DNA of 40,913 nucleotides, from assembly GCF_020164555.1 (NCBI RefSeq), contig NZ_JAIQZB010000019.1, positions 1 to 40,913 on the forward strand, read 5' to 3'. Source of the DNA: Salegentibacter lacus (GTDB lineage: Bacteria > Bacteroidota > Bacteroidia > Flavobacteriales > Flavobacteriaceae). The position numbers were made by a program, and so were the translations under genes. Under the pieces are notes generated by a model that was not told where the DNA came from, searched no databases, and was given only the letters and a program-made list of their open reading frames with translations. Positions 32,592 to 40,913 of this stretch are shown one piece after another (position 1 is the stretch's first letter; each line of letters opens with the position of its first letter).

Positions 32592-33698
32592 TTAAGACGA
32601 AATTGCAGGTTTCGCACCCATTTCTTTTAAATGTTTAAAATGGGCAATTATTGCTGCGCGTGTGGTTTTGTATTCGTGATAAGGAAGGTTGCATTCTGCT
32701 GCAGTTTCCTTAACTATTTTAGCTATTTTGTCGTAATGAATATGACTGATATTTGGAAAAATATGATGTTCTACCTGGTGGTTTAATCCGCCGGTAAACC
32801 AGTTTACAATTTTATTCTTTGTTGCAAAATTAACCGTAGTAAACAGCTGGTGAATTGCCCAGGTGTTCTTCATAGACCCGGTTTCATCTGGTAAAGGCAT
32901 TTCGGTTTCTTTTACCACGTGGGCTAACTGAAATACGATACTAAGAATTAATCCTGCAGTATAATGCATCACGAAGAATCCAATTAGGATTTTCCACCAG
33001 GCAATTGATAAAATTAACATAGGAATTACAATCCAAATAGAAACATAAATAAGTTTAGTAATTGCGATAATACTCCATTGGGTTACCGGATTAGGCATTT
33101 TTCCGTAAGATAATTTTCTTTTCAGGTAATTTTTTGTTTGTTTAAAGTCTGTCGTCAAAGCCCAGTTAAAGGTTAACAGGCCATATAGGAATACAGAATA
33201 ATAATGTTGAAAGCGGTGAAAACTATACCATTTTGAATGTTCAGAAAATCTTATTACTCTTCCCGCGTCCAGATCTTCATCGTGCCCGTGGATATTGGTG
33301 TAGGTATGGTGCAATACATTATGTTGTACCTGCCAGTTATAAACATTACCGGCAAGCACATAAATTGTACCTCCCATAAATTTATTAACCCATTTCTTCG
33401 AAGAATAAGAGCCGTGATTCCCATCGTGCATAATATTCATTCCCACTCCGGCCATACCGGCACCCATTACCACGGTAAGAAGCAGCATCCACCATTGTGA
33501 AATATCAAGGGTGAGAATTAAAAAATATGGGGTTAGAAACAGGGAGAACATGGCTACTGCTTTAACGTGCAGTTTCCAGTTTCCGGTTTTTTTAATGTTG
33601 TTCTCCTTAAAGTAACTGTTTACCCTTTTGTTGAGTATTCTAAAGAATTTTGTGGAATCCTTTCGGGGGAACTTTATATGATTTTGAATGTTTTCCAT
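32592..33698 (-). CDS. Membrane-bound fatty acid desaturase (acyl-CoA/lipid desaturase)
   Basis: A 368-residue diiron membrane enzyme that introduces a double bond into acyl chains. The three histidine boxes are present: HDGNH at residues 91-95, HNVLHH at 126-131, and HQVEHH near 307-312. The last has the form seen in front-end (delta-5/6 or linoleoyl-CoA-type) desaturases, but there is no fused cytochrome b5 domain. About four membrane helices in two hairpins flank the boxes (WWMLLLTVVMGAGMAGVGM, and SIWIVIPMLILSIAWWKILIGFFVM). It would adjust membrane fluidity. It is the first gene of a pair with the aminotransferase. TATCTTTA upstream is a near match to the -7 element. Confidence 0.93.
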   Translation of the reverse strand: MENIQNHIKFPRKDSTKFFRILNKRVNSYFKENNIKKTGNWKLHVKAVAMFSLFLTPYFLILTLDISQWWMLLLTVVMGAGMAGVGMNIMHDGNHGSYSSKKWVNKFMGGTIYVLAGNVYNWQVQHNVLHHTYTNIHGHDEDLDAGRVIRFSEHSKWYSFHRFQHYYSVFLYGLLTFNWALTTDFKQTKNYLKRKLSYGKMPNPVTQWSIIAITKLIYVSIWIVIPMLILSIAWWKILIGFFVMHYTAGLILSIVFQLAHVVKETEMPLPDETGSMKNTWAIHQLFTTVNFATKNKIVNWFTGGLNHQVEHHIFPNISHIHYDKIAKIVKETAAECNLPYHEYKTTRAAIIAHFKHLKEMGAKPAISS

Positions 33699-33794
33699 GT
33701 AATTTTTTCTAAGCGGTAAAGATAAAATATTTCTATAGTTAATCTATAATCTATACCGTATTAATATACGCTGCAATTTCAGCACCAAATTATG

Positions 33795-33802
33795 TATTTT
33801 TG
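33795..33802 (+). promoter_or_regulatory. Bacteroidota -7 element for rsmG
   Basis: TATTTTTG is a full match to TAnnTTTG. It overlaps a potential GTG start at 33802, so that start would not be transcribed from this promoter. No TTG was seen at the -33 spacing. Confidence 0.5.
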
Positions 33803-33810
33803 TGCAAATT

Positions 33811-34449
33811 GTGAAAACTTTGGATTTAATAAAGAAATACTTCCCCGATTTAACCGATGACCAATACTCAAAATTTGAGCAAATGGAATCGCTTTACAAA
33901 GACTGGAATCTTAAAATTAATGTGGTCTCCCGTAAGGATATAGATGAAATTTACCTTAGGCATGTTTTACACTCGCTGGGAATTGCAAAAATTCTGGAGT
34001 TTAAACCGGGAGCTGAAATTTTAGATGTTGGAACGGGCGGCGGATTTCCGGGAATTCCTCTGGCAATACTATTTCCTGAAACCAATTTTCATTTAGTAGA
34101 TTCCATAGGAAAAAAAATGAAAGTGGTAGATGAAGTTGTTGGGGGGCTAAAACTAACTAACGTAAAAACTACAAATGCCAGGGTAGAAGAGATCAAAGGA
34201 ACTTACGATTTTATAGTGAGCAGGGCAGTGGCAGCAATGCCTACCTTTGTGCATTGGACCAAAGGAAAAATTGCTAAGAAAAGTCAGCACGAACTAAAAA
34301 ACGGAATTCTTTACCTTAAAGGCGGAGATCTCACGGTAGAACTTCGCGATTACCCAAAAGCAAGAATTTATGAACTCCGCGATTATTTTGAGGAAGAATT
34401 CTACGAAACCAAAAAGGTGGTTTATCTACCCTTAAAATACAAACCTTAA
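33811..34449 (+). CDS. rsmG: 16S rRNA (guanine-527-N7)-methyltransferase
   Basis: A 212-residue SAM-dependent enzyme (GidB family) that methylates G527 in the decoding centre of 16S rRNA. Seen: KYFPDLTDDQYSKFEQMESLY, WNLKINVVSRKD, LRHVLHSL, motif I ILDVGTGGGFPGIPLAILFP with HLVDSIGKKMKVV, and FIVSRAVAAMP. There is no ATG at the start. A GTG at 33802 overlaps the -7 element, so the GTG at 33811 is preferred, which would make the mRNA almost leaderless; both remain possible. The stop directly abuts the stop of the converging giant gene with no base between. Confidence 0.94.
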   Translation: MKTLDLIKKYFPDLTDDQYSKFEQMESLYKDWNLKINVVSRKDIDEIYLRHVLHSLGIAKILEFKPGAEILDVGTGGGFPGIPLAILFPETNFHLVDSIGKKMKVVDEVVGGLKLTNVKTTNARVEEIKGTYDFIVSRAVAAMPTFVHWTKGKIAKKSQHELKNGILYLKGGDLTVELRDYPKARIYELRDYFEEEFYETKKVVYLPLKYKP

Positions 34450-37400
34450 TTAGTCTTTTCTTATAATCACCTTCTTAGCATAATTGCCCGCGCTGGTAAA
34501 GACTTTTACTATGTACACTGCTGAACTCAAAGATTTTTTCTGTGGAATATGAATCTCTTTAATGTCGGGTATTCCAAAATGCTGATCTACCAACTGGCCA
34601 GCAATATTATAAACATCCATATGCTCAATTTTATGAAGTTCAGGATTGCTAATTACGAATTCCTTGTTTTCAAGTGAGTAGTAATAATCAATTGGGCCTT
34701 CACCGGGTTCTTTATCCTTTCCGGTAGAGGTCTCATCGTGAAAAACAATTTCATATAAATCCTGATATTCGCCTGCAGGTAAACTGGCTTTAAAAGCTTC
34801 TTTGCGTAAGTCGTGATAAGTGCTATCGCTATTATCACGTAAGTAGATATCAATGATATCTGGAACGTTCTCCAATTCCCCAATTTCTATTTTGAATTCA
34901 TCTTCTTTAGCGATCTTAAGGCCTATTGGTAGTTCCTGATCTAAATTAAAGTGAGGTACGCCCTGAATTACAAATTTATTTTCTTTGATTATCCAGAACA
35001 TATCTTCAGGAATGTTGTCATTTAAAAGAGCGTCGTACCCTAAATCAAAACCATTTGTAGTATAGGCATCAGCAGTAACTAAAATCTGTCTTTGGTAACC
35101 AAGCGGAGAGGTAAAGTTTAATCTTATTTTATATCTTGAATCCTTAGTTTTAACCGGTTTTGGACCTTTATTAAGATCAATAGGTTTTAGAAATTGTGAA
35201 TCATTTGCATTAGCTTCAGTTGCAAAAGCTCGTTGACCATTATTGAAAATTATATTTCCACCGCTTATATTTATACCTTCAGCCAGATCTGGGTCTAAAA
35301 CTGTATTCACGAAAAATCCCTGACCTACCGGAATAAATGACCCTGGGGTTTTGGTTCCCGTAGCGTTGTTATTATTAATACGTTCGTCTACAGAAGATGC
35401 AGATTGCACTGCTCCAGATAGATTTATAGTGGCATAACCACCTACATATTCCCGTAAAATATGCGTTTTACCGCCAAAATGATCCCAAAAATAAAGAGCA
35501 CCATTAAAAATATTTGCGGTATTGGTTGCGCCTGCTACTACATTTTTATCGAGGTTGTCCAAAATAAATTGCCTAGCTTCAATCGCCGACGGATAAGGAT
35601 TCCCTAAAAGGTAATTTTGATCATTGGCAATATTCAACGCATTAGTTAGAGGTCCGTTATTTGGAAAACCTTTAAAAGTGTAATTCTGAAGGTCCTGTAT
35701 GTTGGCATTACCTGAGGTTCCCTTCATGGTATAACCTTCTCCCGGTAATAAAGTTCCATCCTTTCCTATATATTTCCATTCACTATATTGATTGGCATCG
35801 CCCCTAAATTTATACAACCAACGACCACTAATTTTTCTCGGAACGCTATAATTTCCATCGGCATAGGTAACATGTCCGGGAGGTCCTATATCAAGGTTTT
35901 TTGGAGATGCCTTATCGGTACCGTCGTGCATAACAGAGGCGATGGTGTAAGATTGGTTTCCTGTATTGGAAACTACCGGAGAACTCCAATAATTATAATT
36001 ATAGCTATTGGCGGTTCCTTGCTGGTCACGGGTAAGATAACCCGAACCGGTAAGGATGCTGCCTTTGGTTTGTACTAACTGCGATTCTCCGTTAAGGTCT
36101 ATATGTCCATTTAGTTCCAGGTAATGGGTAATACGTAATTCGTTGCCTGAAGCGTTATCTTCTCCTTGCATTTTTAACTCAGTGGCAGGCTCAGAAAACA
36201 ATCCTAATAGTTTAATATCTTTATTATTGGAATTTAAATCGTCGTTTTGAACGGCGATGTTCCAGTTTATTTCTGTTTCGTTATCAATTCCGATATCATT
36301 AGGGAAAGTCCAATGTTTGGTAGCGTTTGGGTCCCAGGAATTGCGAGTATGCCAGTTTCCTGTTGCTTCAGATTCATAAGGAAGAGGTGCAGAGGCTTGT
36401 TGGGGAGTGGTAATGTTTTTTAATTCTCCTGGAAAACCAATGTCAGACCCATCATTGTAGGGGTAAAGGTTTCCACAGTTTACTTTGTCCATTCTATAAT
36501 ACCCAATTAAATCTACCCAATTAAGATTTTTTATATCAAATGGAAGCACCTCACCGGCCACGGCTGCTCCGTTATTTTTGATACGCTGATTCATCATTTC
36601 CCGTAATTGATTTGGTGTTAAATCAACATTCCAAATTCTAAATTCTTCCATCCATCCATGAAAGTGATTTGTGGGTAGGTCAAATTCAGACTGATCTACA
36701 GCGCCCAGTAGGGCTTTGCTGAGGTTTGCATCGGGAGATCCACCGGCGGTAGATTTTATAAGAACCCCATCAACGTAAAGCTTATATTCTCCCGAAGAGG
36801 AGTGGGTAACAGCAATATGATACCACCTATTAGCTTGAACTTTATGAGGTGAAGAGTTTATAGTTCCGCTGTTATTCCAGTTAAAAGATACTTCTCCGTC
36901 GTTAATTGAAAGGTCATAACCTTTATTTTCAGCGTAATTTGCATCTCTTTTTGAAAAGATTGTTTGAATTCCGCTGGTAGATTCTGGCTTAACCCAAACT
37001 TCTATGCTGAATGCTTTTTTGTTGGTACTGTTGGATAAGTGATAATTGTCTTTGCTGAAATCTATATAATCGTTAATTCCATCAAAGTTAATTTGATTAC
37101 ATTCTTTGATTTCTACTGTAATAGAATCTGAGCAACCATCTACCGTCCAGGTTAAATTATAGGTTCCTTCGTTTCCGGTAAAAGTGGCATTGGGGTCGTT
37201 AATACCAGAAAAAGATTCCGAAACACAATTGTTGGTGCCACTTACCCTCGTCCAGGACCAGGTGCCTATTTCGCCAGTACCGGGGTCATCACAGTTTATA
37301 CAGTTGGTGGGTTTTGAAGGATATGCTCCTTTTTCATTGTTTTCAGTCGCTGTAAGTGTATTGTCATAAGCATTGAGTTGCACTGTATTTTGGCCACACT

Positions 37401-40400
37401 CATCATTGGATAATATAATATCTTCCCCTGCATAGGAATAAGAAACAAGAATATTGATTAAATCTGTTCCCTCTTCGTTATAAGTTCTACAACCGTTAAT
37501 TAAAGCAGTCCCACCATATTCGTGTTGCCCCGGAACAGCTGGAGTGAAAGCAATAGGTACTTCTGTACGGCCTACTACAAAAGGATCTTCGTTGGGATCT
37601 CCAATACCATCGGTCCATTCCAACTCGGTGTCCACAAAAACCTCTTCGTTAACAGTTATATTATCCATGGCCCAAACACTCTTATCGCTTGTTCCGGTAA
37701 ATTTCCATCTAATTCTTACATTGTTTTCCCCAATATAGTCTTCAAGAGAGATAGAGGTGTTGTCTGTACTAAAATTGTAATTGCTAGCATCAGATCCGGC
37801 ATAGGATTCGGCAGTACCAGAGGTAAACCATTTTTTAATCCCCGTGCCCGGTGAGTGCATTATCTGAAGCGTGGAATACGTGCTTCCCCCGTCAGTTGAA
37901 ATTTCAATTACTGCGTTGTCTCCATCGGCAAAATAAAAGGCCTGATCAAAATCTAAGCTTGCCGATACCGCATTAGAAAAATCTAAAATTGGACTTTCTA
38001 AGGTTGTAGGGTTATTTCCTTTGTATTGGCTGTCACTAAAGTCTCCCTGAGCTATAGCAAACTTACCATCGCCTCCATCATAAGTGATATCACCAAATTC
38101 ATGATCATTGGTACCCGACCAATTTCGAGGTTTTTTTGAATTACCACCGGCGGTAAAACCTCCGGGGTTTCCATCTGTGAGCCATGAATTAGGATCCTGA
38201 GTATTTAGCTGTCCCTGATTAAAATCTCCCGGTGCTTCATTGGGTAATGCAGGTTGTGTAGCAGTATAATTACTTTTAGCAAGAAGATTTACTTCGTCTC
38301 CCAGGCAATATTTATTATTCGTTTCCGGTTCTAAATTTTCAACTGTAGGGGCATCTCCTACGGGTAAAGTTCTTATATAAAAACTGTTGGAATATTCGGC
38401 ACAGGTTCCTGTTTGAACAAGGACCCTATAGTAAGTAGAGACTAGTTCACCTTCTGCAAAGTTCGCAGTATATAAGTTGCCAGTATTATTTATGATTTCC
38501 CAAATACCTTTATTAACCGAAAATTTCTCCCAATGTATAATGTTGCCTCTTTCGCCTGTAAGGTCTAAATCAACAGAAATAGCTTCGCCACAGGCCGAAA
38601 TATCAATTTGTTTTTGAAAAACAGAAGATTCAAAAGTGCCTGTTAATGTTCCACCATCTACATCTAAAGGTTTAAGCTCAATTTCCTGAATTTGAGTTGA
38701 TTTATTCCCTTTGCTATCAATAAATTCCCATTCAATGCTATTAGTTCCAGTAAAAGAGTAAGGAAATTCAAAATTTTCACTTAAGTTTCCGGAGATAGGG
38801 CCTTCACAGGCATCTGTGGCGGTTGGTATGTCCAATTCATCTATACTGGTAATTTGGCATCCACTTATAATCTTTTTGGGTAGAGAGCCTGAATCGGGAA
38901 CAGGAGCTACATTGTTATTAATTATAACATTTTGTTCAATAGGGCCAATTTCATTACCTGCAGCATCTGTAAAATACCAGTAAATTGTCTCTGAGGCATC
39001 AAATGTAAGATTGGTAAGGCCAGTTGTTCCAGTGATTGTTCCATCACAATTATCGGGTGTTGTAGGAGGCGTAACTGTTAAAGGACATTCACTAATTAAA
39101 TCAGGTAATTCCGGAATTGTAGGATTTGTGGTGTCGTCAACGGTTATTTGTTGAGTTACATTGATGGAGTTTCCGGCATCATCTGTTACGCTATAGGTTC
39201 TGGTGATGATTTCCGGATTGGAGTTGCCATCACTTATATCGGAAACAAAAGCTACTGTTGGATTAACGGTACAATTATCAGCTTCATCAGTAACCACTGT
39301 AATATCAGCGGTAGGAATATCGGCTGTACATTGAACGCTTACAGGCGCCGGGTTACTTGCTGTAGGATCTGTAGTGTCGTCAACGGTTATTTCCTGGGTT
39401 ACATTGATGGTATTTCCGGCATCATCTGTTACGCTATAGGTTCTGGTGATGATTTCCGGATTAGAGTTGCCATCACTTATATCTGAAACAAACTCTACTG
39501 TTGGATTAGCAGTACAATTATCAGCTTCATCAGTAACCACTGTAATATCAGCGGTAGGAATATCGGCTGTACATTGAACGCTTACAGGCGCCAGGTTACT
39601 TGCTGTAGGATCTGTAGTGTCGTCAACGGTTATTTGTTGAGTTACATTGATGGTATTTCCGGCATCATCTGTTACGCTATAGGTTCTGGTGATGATTTCC
39701 GGATTAGAGTTGCCATCACTTATATCTGAAACAAAAGCTACCGTTGGATTGTCAGTACAATTATCAGCTTCATCAGTAACCACTGTAATATCAGCAGCAG
39801 GAATATCGGCTGTACATTGAACGCTTACAGGCGCCGGGTTACTTGCTGTAGGATCTGTAGTGTCGTCTATGGTTATTTGTTGAGTTACATTGATGGAGTT
39901 TCCGGCATCATCTGTTACGCTATAGGTTCTGGTGATGATCTCAGGATTGCTATTGCCATCGCTAGCATCAGATACAAAAGCGACAGTTGGATTAGCGGTA
40001 CAATTGTCAGCTTCATCATTAACCACTGTAATATCAGCAGCAGGAATATCGGCTGAACACTGAACGCTTACAGGCGCCGGGTTACTTGCTGTAGGATCTG
40101 TGGTGTCGTCAACGGTTATTTGTTGAGTTACATTGATGGAGTTCCCGGCATCATCTGTTACGCTATAGGTTCTGGTGATGACCTCAGGATTGGAGTTGCC
40201 ATCACTTATATCTGAAACAAAAGCTACAATCGGAGCAGAAGTACAATTATCAGCTTCATCAGTAACCACTGTAATATCAGCGGTAGGAATATCGGCTGTA
40301 CATTGAACGCTTACAGGCGCCGGATTACTTGCTGTAGGATCTTCGTTATCTTCAATCGTAACTTTTTGATTGGCATTAGCGGTATTTCCTGAATCATCTG

Positions 40401-40913
40401 TGACCGTCCAGGATACTGTAGTTTCTCCTAGTGGAAAAGAAGCAGGAGCATCATTTATTACCGAAGCAACTCCGCAATTGTCACTTGTAGTGGAGCTTCC
40501 CAGTGAAACATTGGTAGCATCACAGCTTCCAGTATCTGAATCTATTACTAAATCAGCCGGAGCTGTAATTGTTGGGACCTCGTTATCTTCAACCGTAACT
40601 TTTTGATTGGCATTAGCGGTATTTCCTGAATCATCTGTGACCGTCCAGGTTACTGTAGTTTCTCCTAGTGGAAAAGAAGCAGGAGCATCATTTGTTACCG
40701 AAGCAACTCCGCAATTGTCACTTGTAGTGGAGCTTCCCAGTGAAACATTGGTAGCATCACAGCTTCCAGTATCTGAATCTATTATTAAATCAGCCGGAGC
40801 TGTAATTGTTGGGACCTCGTTATCTTCAACCGTAACTTTTTGATTGGCATTAGCGGTATTTCCTGAATCATCTGTGACCGTCCAGGTTACTGTAGTTTCT
40901 CCTAGTGGAAAAG
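34450..40913 (-). CDS. Giant T9SS-sorted surface protein with HYR-like tandem repeats and LamG domain, 5' end outside the window
   Basis: About 2,150 residues are visible and the frame stays open to the window edge. From the N-terminal side: 2.4 HYR-type units of 79 residues (40344-40913), five 81-residue units with a conserved Cys pair, SVQC and EADNC (39129-40343), diverged HYR units (about 38600-39130), an Ig-like region (about 38250-38400), a MAM/jelly-roll-like module (about 37650-38180), a LamG/concanavalin-like domain (about 36590-37100; DGINDYIDF, SIEVWVKPE, WYHIAVTHSSSGEYKLYVDG), a long beta-rich region, and a type A T9SS C-terminal sorting domain (34450-34690; YNIAGQLVD and SSAVYIVKVFTSAGNYAKKVIIRKD). 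It should be exported by the T9SS and anchored at the surface, probably as an adhesin. No enzyme domain is seen. Confidence 0.9.
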   Translation of the reverse strand, partial: FPLGETTVTWTVTDDSGNTANANQKVTVEDNEVPTITAPADLIIDSDTGSCDATNVSLGSSTTSDNCGVASVTNDAPASFPLGETTVTWTVTDDSGNTANANQKVTVEDNEVPTITAPADLVIDSDTGSCDATNVSLGSSTTSDNCGVASVINDAPASFPLGETTVSWTVTDDSGNTANANQKVTIEDNEDPTASNPAPVSVQCTADIPTADITVVTDEADNCTSAPIVAFVSDISDGNSNPEVITRTYSVTDDAGNSINVTQQITVDDTTDPTASNPAPVSVQCSADIPAADITVVNDEADNCTANPTVAFVSDASDGNSNPEIITRTYSVTDDAGNSINVTQQITIDDTTDPTASNPAPVSVQCTADIPAADITVVTDEADNCTDNPTVAFVSDISDGNSNPEIITRTYSVTDDAGNTINVTQQITVDDTTDPTASNLAPVSVQCTADIPTADITVVTDEADNCTANPTVEFVSDISDGNSNPEIITRTYSVTDDAGNTINVTQEITVDDTTDPTASNPAPVSVQCTADIPTADITVVTDEADNCTVNPTVAFVSDISDGNSNPEIITRTYSVTDDAGNSINVTQQITVDDTTNPTIPELPDLISECPLTVTPPTTPDNCDGTITGTTGLTNLTFDASETIYWYFTDAAGNEIGPIEQNVIINNNVAPVPDSGSLPKKIISGCQITSIDELDIPTATDACEGPISGNLSENFEFPYSFTGTNSIEWEFIDSKGNKSTQIQEIELKPLDVDGGTLTGTFESSVFQKQIDISACGEAISVDLDLTGERGNIIHWEKFSVNKGIWEIINNTGNLYTANFAEGELVSTYYRVLVQTGTCAEYSNSFYIRTLPVGDAPTVENLEPETNNKYCLGDEVNLLAKSNYTATQPALPNEAPGDFNQGQLNTQDPNSWLTDGNPGGFTAGGNSKKPRNWSGTNDHEFGDITYDGGDGKFAIAQGDFSDSQYKGNNPTTLESPILDFSNAVSASLDFDQAFYFADGDNAVIEISTDGGSTYSTLQIMHSPGTGIKKWFTSGTAESYAGSDASNYNFSTDNTSISLEDYIGENNVRIRWKFTGTSDKSVWAMDNITVNEEVFVDTELEWTDGIGDPNEDPFVVGRTEVPIAFTPAVPGQHEYGGTALINGCRTYNEEGTDLINILVSYSYAGEDIILSNDECGQNTVQLNAYDNTLTATENNEKGAYPSKPTNCINCDDPGTGEIGTWSWTRVSGTNNCVSESFSGINDPNATFTGNEGTYNLTWTVDGCSDSITVEIKECNQINFDGINDYIDFSKDNYHLSNSTNKKAFSIEVWVKPESTSGIQTIFSKRDANYAENKGYDLSINDGEVSFNWNNSGTINSSPHKVQANRWYHIAVTHSSSGEYKLYVDGVLIKSTAGGSPDANLSKALLGAVDQSEFDLPTNHFHGWMEEFRIWNVDLTPNQLREMMNQRIKNNGAAVAGEVLPFDIKNLNWVDLIGYYRMDKVNCGNLYPYNDGSDIGFPGELKNITTPQQASAPLPYESEATGNWHTRNSWDPNATKHWTFPNDIGIDNETEINWNIAVQNDDLNSNNKDIKLLGLFSEPATELKMQGEDNASGNELRITHYLELNGHIDLNGESQLVQTKGSILTGSGYLTRDQQGTANSYNYNYWSSPVVSNTGNQSYTIASVMHDGTDKASPKNLDIGPPGHVTYADGNYSVPRKISGRWLYKFRGDANQYSEWKYIGKDGTLLPGEGYTMKGTSGNANIQDLQNYTFKGFPNNGPLTNALNIANDQNYLLGNPYPSAIEARQFILDNLDKNVVAGATNTANIFNGALYFWDHFGGKTHILREYVGGYATINLSGAVQSASSVDERINNNNATGTKTPGSFIPVGQGFFVNTVLDPDLAEGINISGGNIIFNNGQRAFATEANANDSQFLKPIDLNKGPKPVKTKDSRYKIRLNFTSPLGYQRQILVTADAYTTNGFDLGYDALLNDNIPEDMFWIIKENKFVIQGVPHFNLDQELPIGLKIAKEDEFKIEIGELENVPDIIDIYLRDNSDSTYHDLRKEAFKASLPAGEYQDLYEIVFHDETSTGKDKEPGEGPIDYYYSLENKEFVISNPELHKIEHMDVYNIAGQLVDQHFGIPDIKEIHIPQKKSLSSAVYIVKVFTSAGNYAKKVIIRKD
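39129..40343 (-). repeat. Five tandem 243-bp units in the giant gene
   Basis: The marker GTGTCGTC recurs at 39131, 39374, 39617, 39860 and 40103, exactly 243 bases (81 codons) apart. The encoded units differ at only a few residues each. The consensus begins DPTASNPAPVSVQC and ends RTYSVTDDAGN.INVTQQIT. Confidence 0.95.
40344..40913 (-). repeat. Tandem 237-bp HYR units in the giant gene, continuing past the window
   Basis: Unit starts at 40344, 40581 and 40818, 237 bases (79 codons) apart. The first two units differ at about four of 237 positions, and the 96 bases visible of the third are identical to the second. Confidence 0.95.

Noticed and set aside
39148-40843. Several plus-strand frames with repeated protein sequence opposite the giant gene
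   Set aside because: They are antisense shadows of the tandem repeats; their periodicity (243 and 237 bases) comes from the real gene.
39129-40913. Direct repeats that might suggest a CRISPR array
   Set aside because: The units are 237-243 bases, in frame and coding, with no short repeat/spacer structure and no cas genes.
1-40913. tRNA, rRNA, CRISPR, prophage or restriction/defence genes
   Set aside because: None was recognised on reading both strands; a tRNAscan or defence-profile search would be needed to exclude weak cases.

Overview
The window looks like chromosomal DNA of a marine or salt-tolerant member of the Flavobacteriaceae (Bacteroidota), perhaps of the Gramella/Salegentibacter/Zunongwangia group. 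The DNA is AT-rich. It carries a SusC/SusD pair, a PorT-type component of the type IX secretion system (T9SS), a T9SS-sorted giant surface protein, a TamL-type outer-membrane lipoprotein, a short primary sigma factor of the Bacteroidota type, menaquinone-type UbiE/MenG, and several copies of the Bacteroidota -7 promoter element TAnnTTTG. The genus is an inference.

Layout. 1-564: 3' part of an IS1595-family (ISXO2-like) transposase. 575-6866 (minus): susC-susD-M16 peptidase operon whose last gene is cut short next to the IS. 6867-9469: an accessory stretch with a leader hairpin, a GC-richer structured block with a minus-strand terminator, two orphan small genes, REP-like hairpins beside a possible transposase remnant, and a probable response-regulator relic. 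9470-12724: uncharacterised membrane protein, LLM flavin oxidoreductase, an orphan gene and a DUF488 protein. 12726-16896 (minus): ypdA and rpe, then a COG1233 phytoene-desaturase-like oxidoreductase coupled to an atypical SDR. 17145-23328 (minus): housekeeping block rpoD, pnp, rpsO, accD, fbaA. 23374-28157: tamL, divergent SpoU methyltransferase, porT, ubiE. 28296-31141 (plus): trkA-trkH potassium uptake. 31373-33698 (minus): aminotransferase and acyl desaturase. 33811-34449: rsmG. 34450-40913 (minus, runs off the window): giant repeat-rich T9SS cargo.

How the genes fit together. SusC/SusD with an M16 protease suggests uptake of peptides or small proteins, with the protease now probably damaged. 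PorT belongs to the machine that would export the giant adhesin-like protein through its C-terminal sorting domain. TamL, the desaturase and AccD all concern the envelope and lipids. The rpoD-pnp-rpsO segment is core expression machinery, with visible terminators and candidate leader structures.

Most genes belong to known families. No clear new defence or biosynthetic system was found. The points most worth a second look are the almost identical 237-bp tandem repeats in the giant gene, the two interspersed repeat families in intergenic DNA, the structured block at 7255-7500 (possible ncRNA or mobile relic), the IS-truncated peptidase operon, the zinc-finger-less AccD and the leader hairpin of rpsO. 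No tRNA, rRNA or CRISPR array was seen.
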